Part shown: piece after piece, positions 31,733 to 41,308 of the stretch
How the letters are laid out: each line of letters begins with the position of its first letter
Position numbering within the stretch: position 1 is the stretch's first letter
Source of the DNA: an uncultured Clostridia bacterium
GTDB lineage: Bacteria; Bacillota; Clostridia; Oscillospirales; Ruminococcaceae
Length of the DNA: 64,000 nucleotides
Reading direction: 5' to 3'
Assembly: GCA_947510165.1 (NCBI GenBank)
Contig: CANNSB010000007.1
Coordinates: 1 to 64,000, forward strand
Program-made: the position numbers and the translations under genes
Notes under the pieces: generated by a model
Told to the model about the DNA's origin: nothing
What the model saw: the letters and a program-made list of their open reading frames with translations, nothing else
Databases searched by the model: none

Positions 31733-33571
31733 CTAATTTTGCCACAGTTTATTTAAATTAGCATTCTCACTGTTAGGCTGGTAATTATCATCTAATTTAT
31801 CTACAGAAACAACAATAGGAAAATTTACTCCTGTGCCAGCTACTACACAAGTTCCCGGAGGAAAAGATGGAATCAGTTCTATAGAAGTACTATCCAAAAA
31901 AGATAATGTATTAGATAATATTTTTAAATCTTTGTCGCTAACTAGTCTATGTATAAAGTAATTATGTAGTTGAGATAATATTGTCTCTGAAATGTCTGAA
32001 GGTTTTTGACTAGATATTGTTAAGAAAACTCCAAATTTTCTACCCTCTTTAATTATTTCCTCAAATGTTTCTAATCTAAAATCTTTCCAAGATTCACTTT
32101 CTCTTGTTGAATTATGTGAAAGAATATTATGAGCTTCATCTATTATTATATGGAGCGTTTTTTCTACAGATGACTTTTTATGTGTTTTTTTTATGTTATC
32201 ATAATTAGATTTACATATAAGCATAGGAAGAATTTTTTTAAAGTTTAAATCTACATTTTTAAGTGAGAAAACTTCTATTTGATTATCTTCTATTACTTTA
32301 TCTTCTATTTGTATATACTTACACATATCGTCTATTCTTTTAGATATGCGAGATATTAAAGGGGATATATTCTTTTCAAAAAACTCTCCATATAATATAG
32401 CTTCTGTTTGAGCTGTAACGAAACATAAAAAGCTGAATTGATTTAATATATTAGAATTAGACTCTTTAAAATTTAAATCATTTATATTAATATACTTCTT
32501 AAGCTCAGTATAGCTATTAATGTAATTCTTTGTATCAGTATCAGTATTAGTATTATAATATAATTTATTTGTATTAGTATTAATTTTAATATTTTCAATA
32601 TTTTTAATATTTTCAATATTTTTAACCTTTTTATCTGAATTAAAAAAAGTTTCCAGTAATTTGATTAACTCAGAGGGTTTAAACATTTTAGGGTTATCAC
32701 AAATTGCTTTTAACAATTTATTTATTTCATCCTTATAATCTTTAGTATTTATATTTTTATATTTTTTAATAACTCTTTCTAAAAAAGGTTTTTGTGTTTT
32801 TTCTGTTGCATCGAAAATAATGCTCCAAAATGTAATATCTTCTATAATTGATTTATCAAACGATATTTTATCTATATCAGATCCTAATTTATAGTATTTC
32901 AATTTAATATCATCAAATTTAAAAGAGTTTTCATATTCCTCATTAAAGTCTATAATTAAAATTTTTGCTTTAGCTTTAAAATTTTCACTATCTTTATAAT
33001 GGTTAATAAGATCTCTAAAAATTTTTGCTAAGGTATTCGACTTGCCACTTCCTGTGTTCCCAAAAACACCTATATGTGAACAAAAAATATTTTGTATATC
33101 AATTTTTGATTGTATATCCTTATTAAAAAAGTGGGAACCAATAGTTAATGCACTTTTTGTATCTCTAATATCATAATTATAAATTTTATACAACAAATCA
33201 TCATCAACTAGTAATGCATAAGAATGTATACTGGGAAGTTCAGATAAACCTCTATAAAATTTATTGTTTTCTATAAATCCTATAACAGAAGCTATAGCTG
33301 TTCTATTTATTTTTTCTGAAGTAGAGTGTAGTTCATCTTTTATATAATTTAAATTTTCTGTAATATCTTCTTCTTGTATTTTACAAATTATCTTTTTATA
33401 TCCTTTTATGATTTGTATAAAAGTTCCTGAAGATATATTTTTTATTAAAGTACCATCATATAAAAGATAATCATGATGCATATTGTTAAAAACACCTATT
33501 GTTATTTTACTATTTTTAATTTTTATTACTTTACCAACACTTAAAATATTATTATTCAAATCAGATGTCAC
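31733..33571 (-). CDS. HerA-like ATPase of a SIR2-HerA defence pair
   Basis: A 612-residue HerA/FtsK-type ATPase with an N-terminal beta-barrel, Walker A in GVFGNTGSGKSNTLAK (about residue 175), Walker B LHIIIDEAHNIL and the arginine-finger region near the C-terminus. The start is GTG 33571, overlapping the end of the SIR2 gene by 11 bases. In SIR2-HerA systems HerA hexamers bind SIR2 NADases and together act against phage. A low-complexity insertion (KNIENIKNIENI and NTDTDT repeats, about 32520-32630) interrupts the middle. The ATPase itself is intact. Confidence 0.8.
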   Translation of the reverse strand: MTSDLNNNILSVGKVIKIKNSKITIGVFNNMHHDYLLYDGTLIKNISSGTFIQIIKGYKKIICKIQEEDITENLNYIKDELHSTSEKINRTAIASVIGFIENNKFYRGLSELPSIHSYALLVDDDLLYKIYNYDIRDTKSALTIGSHFFNKDIQSKIDIQNIFCSHIGVFGNTGSGKSNTLAKIFRDLINHYKDSENFKAKAKILIIDFNEEYENSFKFDDIKLKYYKLGSDIDKISFDKSIIEDITFWSIIFDATEKTQKPFLERVIKKYKNINTKDYKDEINKLLKAICDNPKMFKPSELIKLLETFFNSDKKVKNIENIKNIENIKINTNTNKLYYNTNTDTDTKNYINSYTELKKYININDLNFKESNSNILNQFSFLCFVTAQTEAILYGEFFEKNISPLISRISKRIDDMCKYIQIEDKVIEDNQIEVFSLKNVDLNFKKILPMLICKSNYDNIKKTHKKSSVEKTLHIIIDEAHNILSHNSTRESESWKDFRLETFEEIIKEGRKFGVFLTISSQKPSDISETILSQLHNYFIHRLVSDKDLKILSNTLSFLDSTSIELIPSFPPGTCVVAGTGVNFPIVVSVDKLDDNYQPNSENANLNKLWQN

Positions 33572-34637
33572 CTTTTTTCTTATTATATTCAGTTTTTGTA
33601 ATCGTTCCCAAAAAAGAGTTGAATTTATCTAATGTAAATTCATCTTTGTATGTTATAAAAGTAATATTAATTAGTTTATTATCAAATTGTTCTTCATAAG
33701 ACATAACGTCATTTTCTTCATAGCAAACAATGAATACTAATAAGCTAGGATTTATAAGGGCTCTTTTAGTTATACTTAAAATATGCTCATCTTTAAAAGA
33801 GAAACCAAATACAATTAATATAGAATTAGGTATTTCTAATTTTTGAGCATATATTCTTAAAAGTTGGTAATATTCATTTTATAATAATGTTTGATTAAAT
33901 TTTCTTTTTGAAGGTAGAACGATATTAAATATATTTTCTTTATCTTCATATTGATCTATAAGTGAATCAGATGTTAAAAAATTTTTTTCATCTTGAGACA
34001 ATATGTTTCTATAGTATATTTTATCGTCTTTAACTTTTGTTTTCCATGATAAAGAACCATGTAATTTTATAATATTAATTAATGTTTTTTCAGTTTCTTT
34101 ATTTGATAACATAGATGTGTTATATATTCTTTGTCCAAATAACTGTGTATCAAATTCTGGTTCTAATTTTCCTAAAAAACCATCTATATAATCTACATGG
34201 TTTTTTTCGCATGCATATTCTAAACACATATCATAATTTGTGGTAAATATATTAACTTGTTTATCTATAGTATAGGACATTCTGTTATATATAAGGTCGT
34301 TAATTGTTTTTATAAAATCACTTTGCTTTTTAATAACACCATTTTGATTTTCATTAATAGATTCTTCTAAACTCTCTTCAAAACACTTTATTGCTGGTTC
34401 AATACTATTTTTAAAAAAAATTTCTAATAATTCATTTCGATTTTTATCTTGATTTTCATTAATATATTTTTCTAAATTTTCTTCCAAATCTTTTTCTAGT
34501 GGCTTTGCTATCCCACAAGAAAATCCAGATCCAATTAAAAAATTTATATTACAATTTTCAAAATATTTTGTTATATGTAAACTTTCATCCTTATCATCAA
34601 TAGAATATTTAATTATATTATTTTTCCTATCCTCCAT
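33561..34637 (-). pseudogene. SIR2-like NADase of the SIR2-HerA pair, in-frame TAA
   Basis: The frame from ATG 34637 carries the NAD-binding NFLIGSGFSCG, the NIFTTNYDMCLEYA motif and the catalytic His in IIKLHGSLSW. It stops at TAA 33879-33881. The same frame continues with NEYYQLLRIYAQKLE and LIVFGFSFKDEHIL, the standard C-terminal SIR2-like segment, to TGA at 33561. One nonsense codon therefore removes about 105 residues. The truncated form keeps all catalytic motifs but loses the C-terminal part. Defence activity cannot be assumed. Confidence 0.72.
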
Positions 34638-34728
34638 AAAACCCTCCGTATATTATTTATTGAGATAATTATATCATAAACAATACACGACATTATTTTA
34701 CAAATTAGTGACAATAGTATGATTTTTT

Positions 34729-34901
34729 TATTTAGTATTTTTCTCAAAATTACGTTGTCTATAACCCTCGATTCTTTTCTTAACTGTAGCATTTGATTAC
34801 TCGATTCCTTTTAGTTTTATTAGATCGGTACTATTCTTGACAAGTTGATTTATACGATTCAAGCAAGATATATTTACATTTTTAATTATTATTTCTAACA
34901 T
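34729..34901 (-). pseudogene. Small element protein with in-frame TAA
   Basis: An AAAGAGGTGG site precedes ATG 34901. The frame encodes MLEIIIKNVNISCLNRINQL, about 14 further residues, TAA (34797-34799), then SNATVKKRIEGYRQRNFEKN, ending near 34729. It follows the helicase gene as small unnamed proteins often do in such elements. Function unknown. Confidence 0.4.
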
Positions 34902-34956
34902 TTATACCACCTCTTTAGTTGTATTTATTTTTTCATTTCATGATTACAGAAAATTA

Positions 34957-34988
34957 AAAAAGAGTATAGAAATTTCTATACTCTTTTT
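34957..34988. terminator. Palindromic terminator after helicase gene
   Basis: A 32-bp perfect palindrome (AAAAAGAGTATAGAAA and its complement) has A- and T-runs at its ends, able to terminate either strand. It lies 12 bases beyond the helicase stop. Confidence 0.8.
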
Positions 34989-34999
34989 ATTTATTTATA

Positions 35000-36733
35000 T
35001 TATATTCCTCTATTTTTCGAAGTAGTTTCTTCTGATACATATTCTTCTCTAGATATATCTACTTTATTAATTTCTATATTTATCTTGTTTAATTTTTTTA
35101 TTTTATCAATTAAAATATCTTCCTTTTCAAACGGTTTAGATACCATTTCTTTTGCTACTATTAAGTCTTTTTCTAATTTGTTAAGAGATGAAATTTTATA
35201 AGAAAGATCTTTATCTAATTTTAAATTAATATTCTCTATTCTTGTGATATTTCCAACAGGACTTTCTGCTAGAGGTATACTATAGCTATGATTACCTTTC
35301 ATAATTAGCTTGATATTATGAAAATCAATTCTAATACACTCTAGATTAAAGTTGTGATAGTTTCCAAGTTTTTCTTTACCACCTATTTGAACTTTTAAAA
35401 ATAAATCTTTAAGCACTTCAAAACAAGTAACTCTTTTAAGATATACTTTATTTCTTAAATTAATACTAAAATCTTTAAGAATACTAGTATCAAACTCTTT
35501 AATATCAGCTTTAATATCATTGATAATATCTTTTGTTTTGATTATTAAGTTAGGGTTAAATTTTATTTTATCTCTATAGATTGATAACTCTTTTATATAT
35601 GATGACTTTAAAATATTAAGTTTTTTAACATCAATTTCAAGTTGCATTTTCCCTTTAATAAGTGGATTACCGCAGGCTATAGCTTTTATTTCCGAAAAAT
35701 TAAGTATTGTATCATCTATATCTTCACAACTTCTAACACCTATTTTATTTGTTATTATCTGACTTATAAAGGTTTGTTTTTGTTCTTGTATCTGCCACAG
35801 ATAGATATCAAATGTAGACTTTGTTACATACTGATATACCTCAACTTCCTTATACATATTCCCCTGTCTTTGTATTCTTCCGTTTCTCTGTGCTATATCA
35901 GATGGTCGCCAAGGACAGTCTAGATGATGTAAAGCTATCATTCTATCCTGAATATTAGTCCCAGCACTCATCTTTGAAGTTGAACCTATAAGAACCCTTA
36001 CCTCTCCACTTCTACACATCTTAAATAGTTCATCTTTTGCTTTATCCGTTTTAAAATTATGTATAAATTCAATTTCTTCAGGTTTCATCCCTTTATCAAC
36101 TAAATCTTTTTTAATGATATCATACATAACAATACCAAAATCAAGGAAAACAGTTTGAAAACCTCTGTTCTTTTCTTCTCTTTTATATATTGAGTATACA
36201 TTTTCAGTAAGCTTATAGACCTTACTACTATCTCTATCTACGACTGCTAAAGGGTCAAGTATCCTATGGTCTATCGCTATTGCTTTTCCCTCCATTGTTA
36301 TTTTTAACATATTATCAATAGCTGGATCTATACCACTTTTAACAGCTTCTGCTCTTTTAGATAACTGTTTAATATACATCATAACTTCATAACTAGCCTC
36401 TACTGATATAACTATCGGTTTACCAGTTTTCAATATAGGTCTTTCTATATCTAAATCTTCAATCATCTTTATATCTGCAACTTGATGAAAAAGTTTTGTG
36501 AGTTCAGTCATATTATGAAACTTACAAAACCTAGATTTCATTCGATAACTATTACCATCTGTAGATAGTTCAAGATTATCTTCTATTTCTCCAAACGTAG
36601 ACGCCCATCTATCAAAATGATACACACCTAAATCCTTCAAAGCATCAGGTTGTAGATATCTTTGCATCACATACAGTTCTGTTATAGAATTTGTAATCGG
36701 TGTTCCTGTTGCAAAAACAACCCCCTTTACCAT
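35000..36733 (-). pseudogene. SNF2-type helicase, C-terminal half (helicase-methyltransferase fragment)
   Basis: A 577-residue frame begins at KGVVFATGTPITNSITELYVMQ and includes helicase C motifs (DFGIVMYD, IGSTSKMSAGTNIQDRMIALHHLD, DIAQRNGRIQRQGN) and a coiled C-terminus. It is the end of the giant DNA methyltransferase-helicase typical of Tn1549-like elements. The ATG at 36733 is not a real start: a one-base shift in the C5 tract at 36721-36725 separates it from the upstream helicase frame. The full-length protein would act in element DNA processing or anti-restriction; its exact role is unsettled. Confidence 0.8.
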
Positions 36734-37600
36734 TATTTTTCTCTGTTATATATTTGGTTTTCATGAGAATATCAAAAGATTTTTTAGCTCTCGTAGTTCC
36801 AACTCTAGCAACATTAGATAGCTTTGTATAAACATAGCAATTCTTATAATTATGTGCTTCATCAACAAATAAATAATCTATACCAAGGTCTTCAAAGTCT
36901 ATAAGGTCGTCTTGTTCATTTAACTCATTTTCCAAAGATTCTATCTCTTCTTCTAATTTCATTTTTTGTGTTTCAAGTCTTTTTACAGAAACTTTATTAT
37001 TATCTTCTAAAAGCAGACTACTAATAGCCTCTTTTAAAATTTCCAACTCTAAATCTAACTCATTATACAAAAATGTCCTAGATACGGGTATTTTTTCGAA
37101 CTGTGAAAAGGATATAATAACTGCATCATAATCTCCAGTCGCAATTTTAGATATAAGTTTCTGGCGATTTTTTCTCTCAAAATCTTTTTTTGTTGCCACT
37201 AAAATATTAGCAGTAGGAAAAAGGGTAAGAAATTCTTTTCCCCATTGTTCCGTTAAATGGTTTGGTACAACTTGGGTATATATACATTATCCCCGTTAAA
37301 TTTTCTTACAACATTAACATTAAATGTATCGTTATATATCTTTTCTATAGTTTTGTTTTTTTCTTCATCATTTATTATATAATTAATAAACTCATTTTTT
37401 ATTATCTCTTGTTTTTCTCGTACTATTTGAGTTTCCTCAAAATTAACTGTTTTTTGGGTTTTCTGTCTTCCTTTATAATTGTTTTATAAACAGTTGGAGA
37501 TTTCAAATTAAGCGTATCTTCAATAATATAAATTGAACCTGAATGAGTACCACCAACTTCACTATTTGTTTGAATGATAATAATTAAGACCTTATCCATT
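36645..37600 (-). pseudogene. SNF2-type helicase, N-terminal half, with deletion and frameshifts
   Basis: From about 37600 the frame reads GGTHSGSIYIIEDTLN and TVYKTIIKED, shifts near 37480 to FEETQIVREKQEIIKNEFIN and NDTFNVNVVRKFNGD, then breaks at about 37268. The next part starts in mid-domain with VVPNHLTEQWGKEFL, VATKKDFERKNRQ, FSQFEKIP and the DEAH-like YLFVDEAHNYKN. The family normally has about 100 or more residues, with the Walker A helicase motif, between the two parts. These are missing, so no helicase can be made. Confidence 0.7.
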
Positions 37601-37727
37601 AAGTGTTTAATAATCCTTATTCTAAATTATATTTCTAATTATAAAATTTAAAGAATCCATTATTTAACTCTGAAATATCAGGTTAAATACATTATTTTAA
37701 TTTTGTTTAATCTCTCTCCAAAATTAA

Positions 37728-37756
37728 TTGACTACGGAAATTAATCGTAGTATACT
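37728..37756 (+). promoter_or_regulatory. Sigma-A-like promoter for secreted protein gene
   Basis: TTGACT (37728-37733), 17 bp, TATACT (37751-37756), about 95 bases before the ATG at 37852. Confidence 0.6.
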
Positions 37757-37851
37757 AGCCTACAAACGCCCATAAAATTCAACTCATAAGACTGAACATT
37801 TATACTATAACAAATATTAAAACAAATAAAAATAAATAATGTGGAGAAAAT

Positions 37852-38367
37852 ATGTTAAAATTAAAAAAAATATTATCTATAGTCATAACAGTAGTTTGTT
37901 TTGTAGTTTTCAACGTAAATGTTATCGCTTCAGCTAATACTAATGATGATGTCATAAATATAGTAACAACTACCTTTAATTTAAGTTCACATGTTACACA
38001 AGAACAAAAAATAACATTAGCCAATGGTTATGAAGGAATAGTAGGATTAGAATTTATTGAGCCAACTATAGAATCGTATATGACAAATGATTTAAGTAAC
38101 AGAACATGGAAAATTTATTTTTATGGTGTTGGAATCAATATACATTATTATATTAATATTCATGATTCCAAAATAACAGACGCATATGGTTTATCATTTT
38201 TTAATATAGGTTGGGCTGTTCAAGATAGTTCATTAACTTACACCTCTAAAAAATCAACTGGATACTTGAATTGCTTTTATGGAGTAGGAAGTATTGGAAT
38301 ATCATCAACTTTTAGATTAAACGCTACTATATCAGGTAATAAATTAATAACAAGTTTTACAGGTTAG
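37852..38367 (+). CDS. Small secreted protein (DUF5626-like)
   Basis: 171 residues with a clear signal peptide (MLKLKKILSIVITVVCFVVF, cleavage after IASA). The beta-rich mature part contains NVTTTFNLSSHV-like, WKIYFYGVGINIHYYINI and SSLTYTSKKSTGYLN segments. It resembles secreted DUF5626 proteins of Firmicutes; function unknown. It has its own promoter on the strand opposite to the element, and a 29-residue TM peptide follows. The pair is wedged between pieces of the helicase-methyltransferase gene, so it arrived by insertion. Confidence 0.6.
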   Translation: MLKLKKILSIVITVVCFVVFNVNVIASANTNDDVINIVTTTFNLSSHVTQEQKITLANGYEGIVGLEFIEPTIESYMTNDLSNRTWKIYFYGVGINIHYYINIHDSKITDAYGLSFFNIGWAVQDSSLTYTSKKSTGYLNCFYGVGSIGISSTFRLNATISGNKLITSFTG

Positions 38368-38371
38368 TCGT

Positions 38372-38461
38372 ATGGTGTTTTTAATACAGTTATTACCAAT
38401 TATTATAACAGCTTCTATTATTATTTTGGTAATAATAATAATAAAATCAAGAAAAAAATAA
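38372..38461 (+). CDS. 29-residue single-membrane-span peptide
   Basis: ATG at 38372, five bases after the stop of the secreted-protein gene, opens a frame MVFLIQLLPIIITASIIILV followed by IIIIKSRKK. It has a single hydrophobic helix and a basic tail. Spacing implies co-translation with the upstream gene. It could be an immunity, anchoring or bacteriocin-like peptide; evidence is only its shape and position. Confidence 0.5.
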   Translation: MVFLIQLLPIIITASIIILVIIIIKSRKK

Positions 38462-38530
38462 CAACTTCACAAAAATATAATTTAAATGTACGTAATTAAA
38501 TTAATAAATAAAATTTATAGTATAATAAAA

Positions 38531-38885
38531 AATAACGACTATCTTTTTTATCAAGTGTTCCTGTAGAAGTGATAAAAGCAAGTAGCCCGTTTGGTTTTAA
38601 TTTATCAAGTATTTTTCTAAAAAATAATCATGAATATATAATGAATTATTATACCCTTTGTCAGATATTTTAAAATCTCCAAAAGGAATATTGGATATAG
38701 ATAAATCAAAAAGATTATCAGGATAATTACTATCCTGATAACCTTTTATTTCTATATTTACAGATGGATATAAAGCTTTTGCTATTTGCCCTGTAACAGG
38801 CTCTATCTCAACTCCGTATAGCGTTGTTTTAACCGATAGCTCTTTAGGTATACTTCCAAAAAAGTTACCTATACCCATACTAGAT
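38531..38885 (-). pseudogene. Methyltransferase domain fragment of helicase-methyltransferase, left of element
   Basis: The frame SSMGIGNFFGSIPK, LYGVEIEPVTGQIAK and LFDLSISNIPFGDFKI holds the SAM-binding motif and the NIPFG (NPPY-like) catalytic motif of the N6-adenine methyltransferase domain. A one-base shift near 38620 leads to LDKLKPNGLLAFITSTGTLD. It ends near 38531 against the inserted secreted-protein unit. Its N-terminal continuation is on the far side of the 13-kb element at 52057. Confidence 0.75.
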
Positions 38886-38903
38886 TCTATTAAGTTCGTG
38901 TCT

Positions 38904-38922
38904 TTGATACAATGGCAAATTG
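38904..38922. repeat. Left terminal inverted arm of the 13-kb element
   Basis: TTGATACAATGGCAAATTG, 18 of 19 bases identical to the reverse complement of 52020-52038. It starts 17.5 bp from the centre of the GA crossover, as on the right. It is probably a recombinase binding arm of the attachment site. Confidence 0.8.
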
Positions 38923-38975
38923 CCTTATACTCTGATATTTTGGGTTGAACTCTGACATTTTGAGTTTTAGGGCAT

Positions 38976-39004
38976 AAAAAAAGCCCTAACCACTTGGGTT
39001 AAAG
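38976..39004 (-). terminator. Terminator at left end of element
   Basis: On the minus strand an imperfect stem of TTTAACC with GGTTAGGGC is followed by seven T residues, 25 bases after the phosphoesterase frame ends. Confidence 0.6.
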
Positions 39005-39028
39005 CAATTTACATAATATAGTTTTTTG

Positions 39029-41196
39029 CTAAGAAGTAGACTTATTTAATTCATTAAGATAATCAATGGCATCGTTAATTTCATCAAATCTTTTTCGATG
39101 GCGTTTTTCTTGGATTGTTTTCTCAACTGTGAATTTGATTTTATTCCCCTTTTTCTCCTTGTATAAGTTTTGAATTTTATCAATAGGAGTATCATAATCA
39201 TAAAGTTGAATCTCTAAGCTTTTAGCTGTTATCAACTATTTTTGCATTAATTTTGGTTGTTTTACTTGCTTCGTTGTCATGCTACTATTTATCAATTTTT
39301 GAAGGTCTATTCCTGTATTCATCTTAGAATAAATTGAACAAACTACAAAAATTTTTCTACCCGCAAAATCAACGTATTTTTCTCTTCCTTTCGAAGCAGG
39401 AATGTGATGATGCCCATGCATTATCCCAATAACATTATATTTTTTAAATATCTCATACAAACCATCCACCAAACAGCTATTTTCAGATTTGTAAGATTTA
39501 CTTTTAGGAGAAAGTATACTTAATTCATTAAATAACGGTGCATGAGAAACTATTACTGTAGGTGTACTAAAATCTTCATTAAGCATTTTTTTAAGTTGAG
39601 ACTTCATAAATTGTTCTGCTTCGAGCTTTCTTTTTACTAAAGCAACAGGTACTGTCAAGCCCATATATCTAATCCCTTAATAACAAAGCACATCATTGTT
39701 AAGGATAGTCATATTTGGAAATCTTTTAGAAAGCTTATTTTTTATCACTTCATAGAATTGACTGCTACCTGTTGGAAGGTATGTCCAAGATGCGTCAGGA
39801 AAAAGAAATAATAGTTTGAACCAAAACAATTCTCTAAATTCGCTAAAATCACTCAACTGCTTATCATAAAGAAACTCATTGATTTAATTCTTATAAGAAT
39901 TAAAAAGTTTTGTTACTTCTGTTTCGAGAAGGTAGCCTCCGGTACTAATACTTTTTATTTTCTCTTGAACTTCAATTTGGAATTCAAGAAATCGATTATC
40001 ATTTTTTAATGAAACGATATCTGAGAGTTCATGATTTTCAATTACTATTACCCCATTAATACGTTCGTCTTTGACCACAGAATCAGAAATATCACCCGCA
40101 AGAATATTGAAGTTGTCATTCTGAAATGGTAAATACCCATCAACAGAATGAATATCCGAAACAACATTAATCAAATTATCATTATGTGTTGGCAGCACAT
40201 TCTCAAACATTGGATCTAATAATCGTGGATCAATACTATGAGCAATATAATTTTTCCTCACTTTTTGCAATGCTGTACCAACCTCTGAACGTAACATCGG
40301 GGTTGAAACAGATGTCATATAATTATCTACTGCCATTAGCTCTTTGCTAATTTCAATTTGTGTTTTATCTGGTAGCAAGTTCAAATTTAAATTTGAATAG
40401 TTCGAAAGATAAACTTGTCCATATATTGAATTTGTAAGTTCATTGTTTTTGAAATTTTCTATCAAAGTAACTCTCTCACCATCAGTCGCTATTGGTAATT
40501 CTCTAGTAGCTTCTATAACAAATTTTAAGTACTCTATTAAATATCCAGTAATTCCAGTGTTTAAATTAACGTAATATAGAAATTTTCTAGGAAGATTCGC
40601 TGACAAAGGTCCCGTTTCATCATGTTGAAGCATTCTGACTAAGATTTGCATCATAAATACTGGTTGATTAAAAATCTCGTTATAATATTCATCTGTATTA
40701 GATAGAGGCTTTTCAACCTGTTTTAATGACTGTTTTATATAACTAATTAGATTAGGTTTGTGCATTTCAAGATATTGTTTTGTTGATTCTGGATAAAGCA
40801 AAGTTAAAATAGCAGCTCTTTGTATATAATTTCTTCCAGTATCATAAGGAATAGCAGAATATACTATCTCATCTTTTTTTGTATTATCATCTTCTGCTCA
40901 TTAAGGTTGTACACAACGTTAAAATAATTCCCTTTTTGAATAATTTTATTGACTGGACGTCTTCTATTCTCTGGAAACAACTCAAACAATTCATAAAGCC
41001 CATCAAAAATTGTTATAGTATTTTGAACGATAGATACACCCAAAGTACATCTAAGTTTCTTAGCTTCTTCTTTAGATTTTTGTAACCTGTCTTTTGACCG
41101 ATCGTCCACAATGCCTTCAAAATTTTTGTCTTTAAATTTATTTTCTAAATAATCAATATAATTTTCCAAATATTCAAGTTTTCTTAAATCATTCAT
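39029..41196 (-). pseudogene. Calcineurin-like metallophosphoesterase with three in-frame stops and a frameshift
   Basis: GGAGG precedes ATG 41196 (MNDLRKLEYLENYIDYLENK). The frame shifts once in the A-rich tract near 40880 (into KKDEIVYSAIPYDTGRNYIQ). It then runs through phosphoesterase motifs VVSDIHSVDG, LAGDISD, VIENHEL (normally GNHE), VIVSHAPL and GIMHGHHHI, interrupted in frame by TAA 39884-39886, TAA near 39674 and TAG 39236-39238, to 39029. The long helical N-terminal part is unusual for the family. It is cargo of the 13-kb element; its possible role is nucleic-acid or nucleotide hydrolysis. Confidence 0.65.
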
Positions 41197-41308
41197 AGAC
41201 TTACCTCCTAACACTGAATTTATTTACTTAATTATAACACGGTGTATCTTCTAACTGAATGTACAAAGTAAAGCAATCACTATTAATCGACTGTTTTAAG
41301 ATAATTTA

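Noticed and set aside
36721-36725. Programmed frameshift at the G5/C5 run of the helicase
   Set aside because: The same gene has other shifts, a deletion and two insertions, so a simple lesion is more likely.
38372-38461. Lactococcin-972-type bacteriocin for the 37.8-kb pair
   Set aside because: The mature protein lacks the Cys-free 70-residue pattern I would expect and no dedicated transporter follows.
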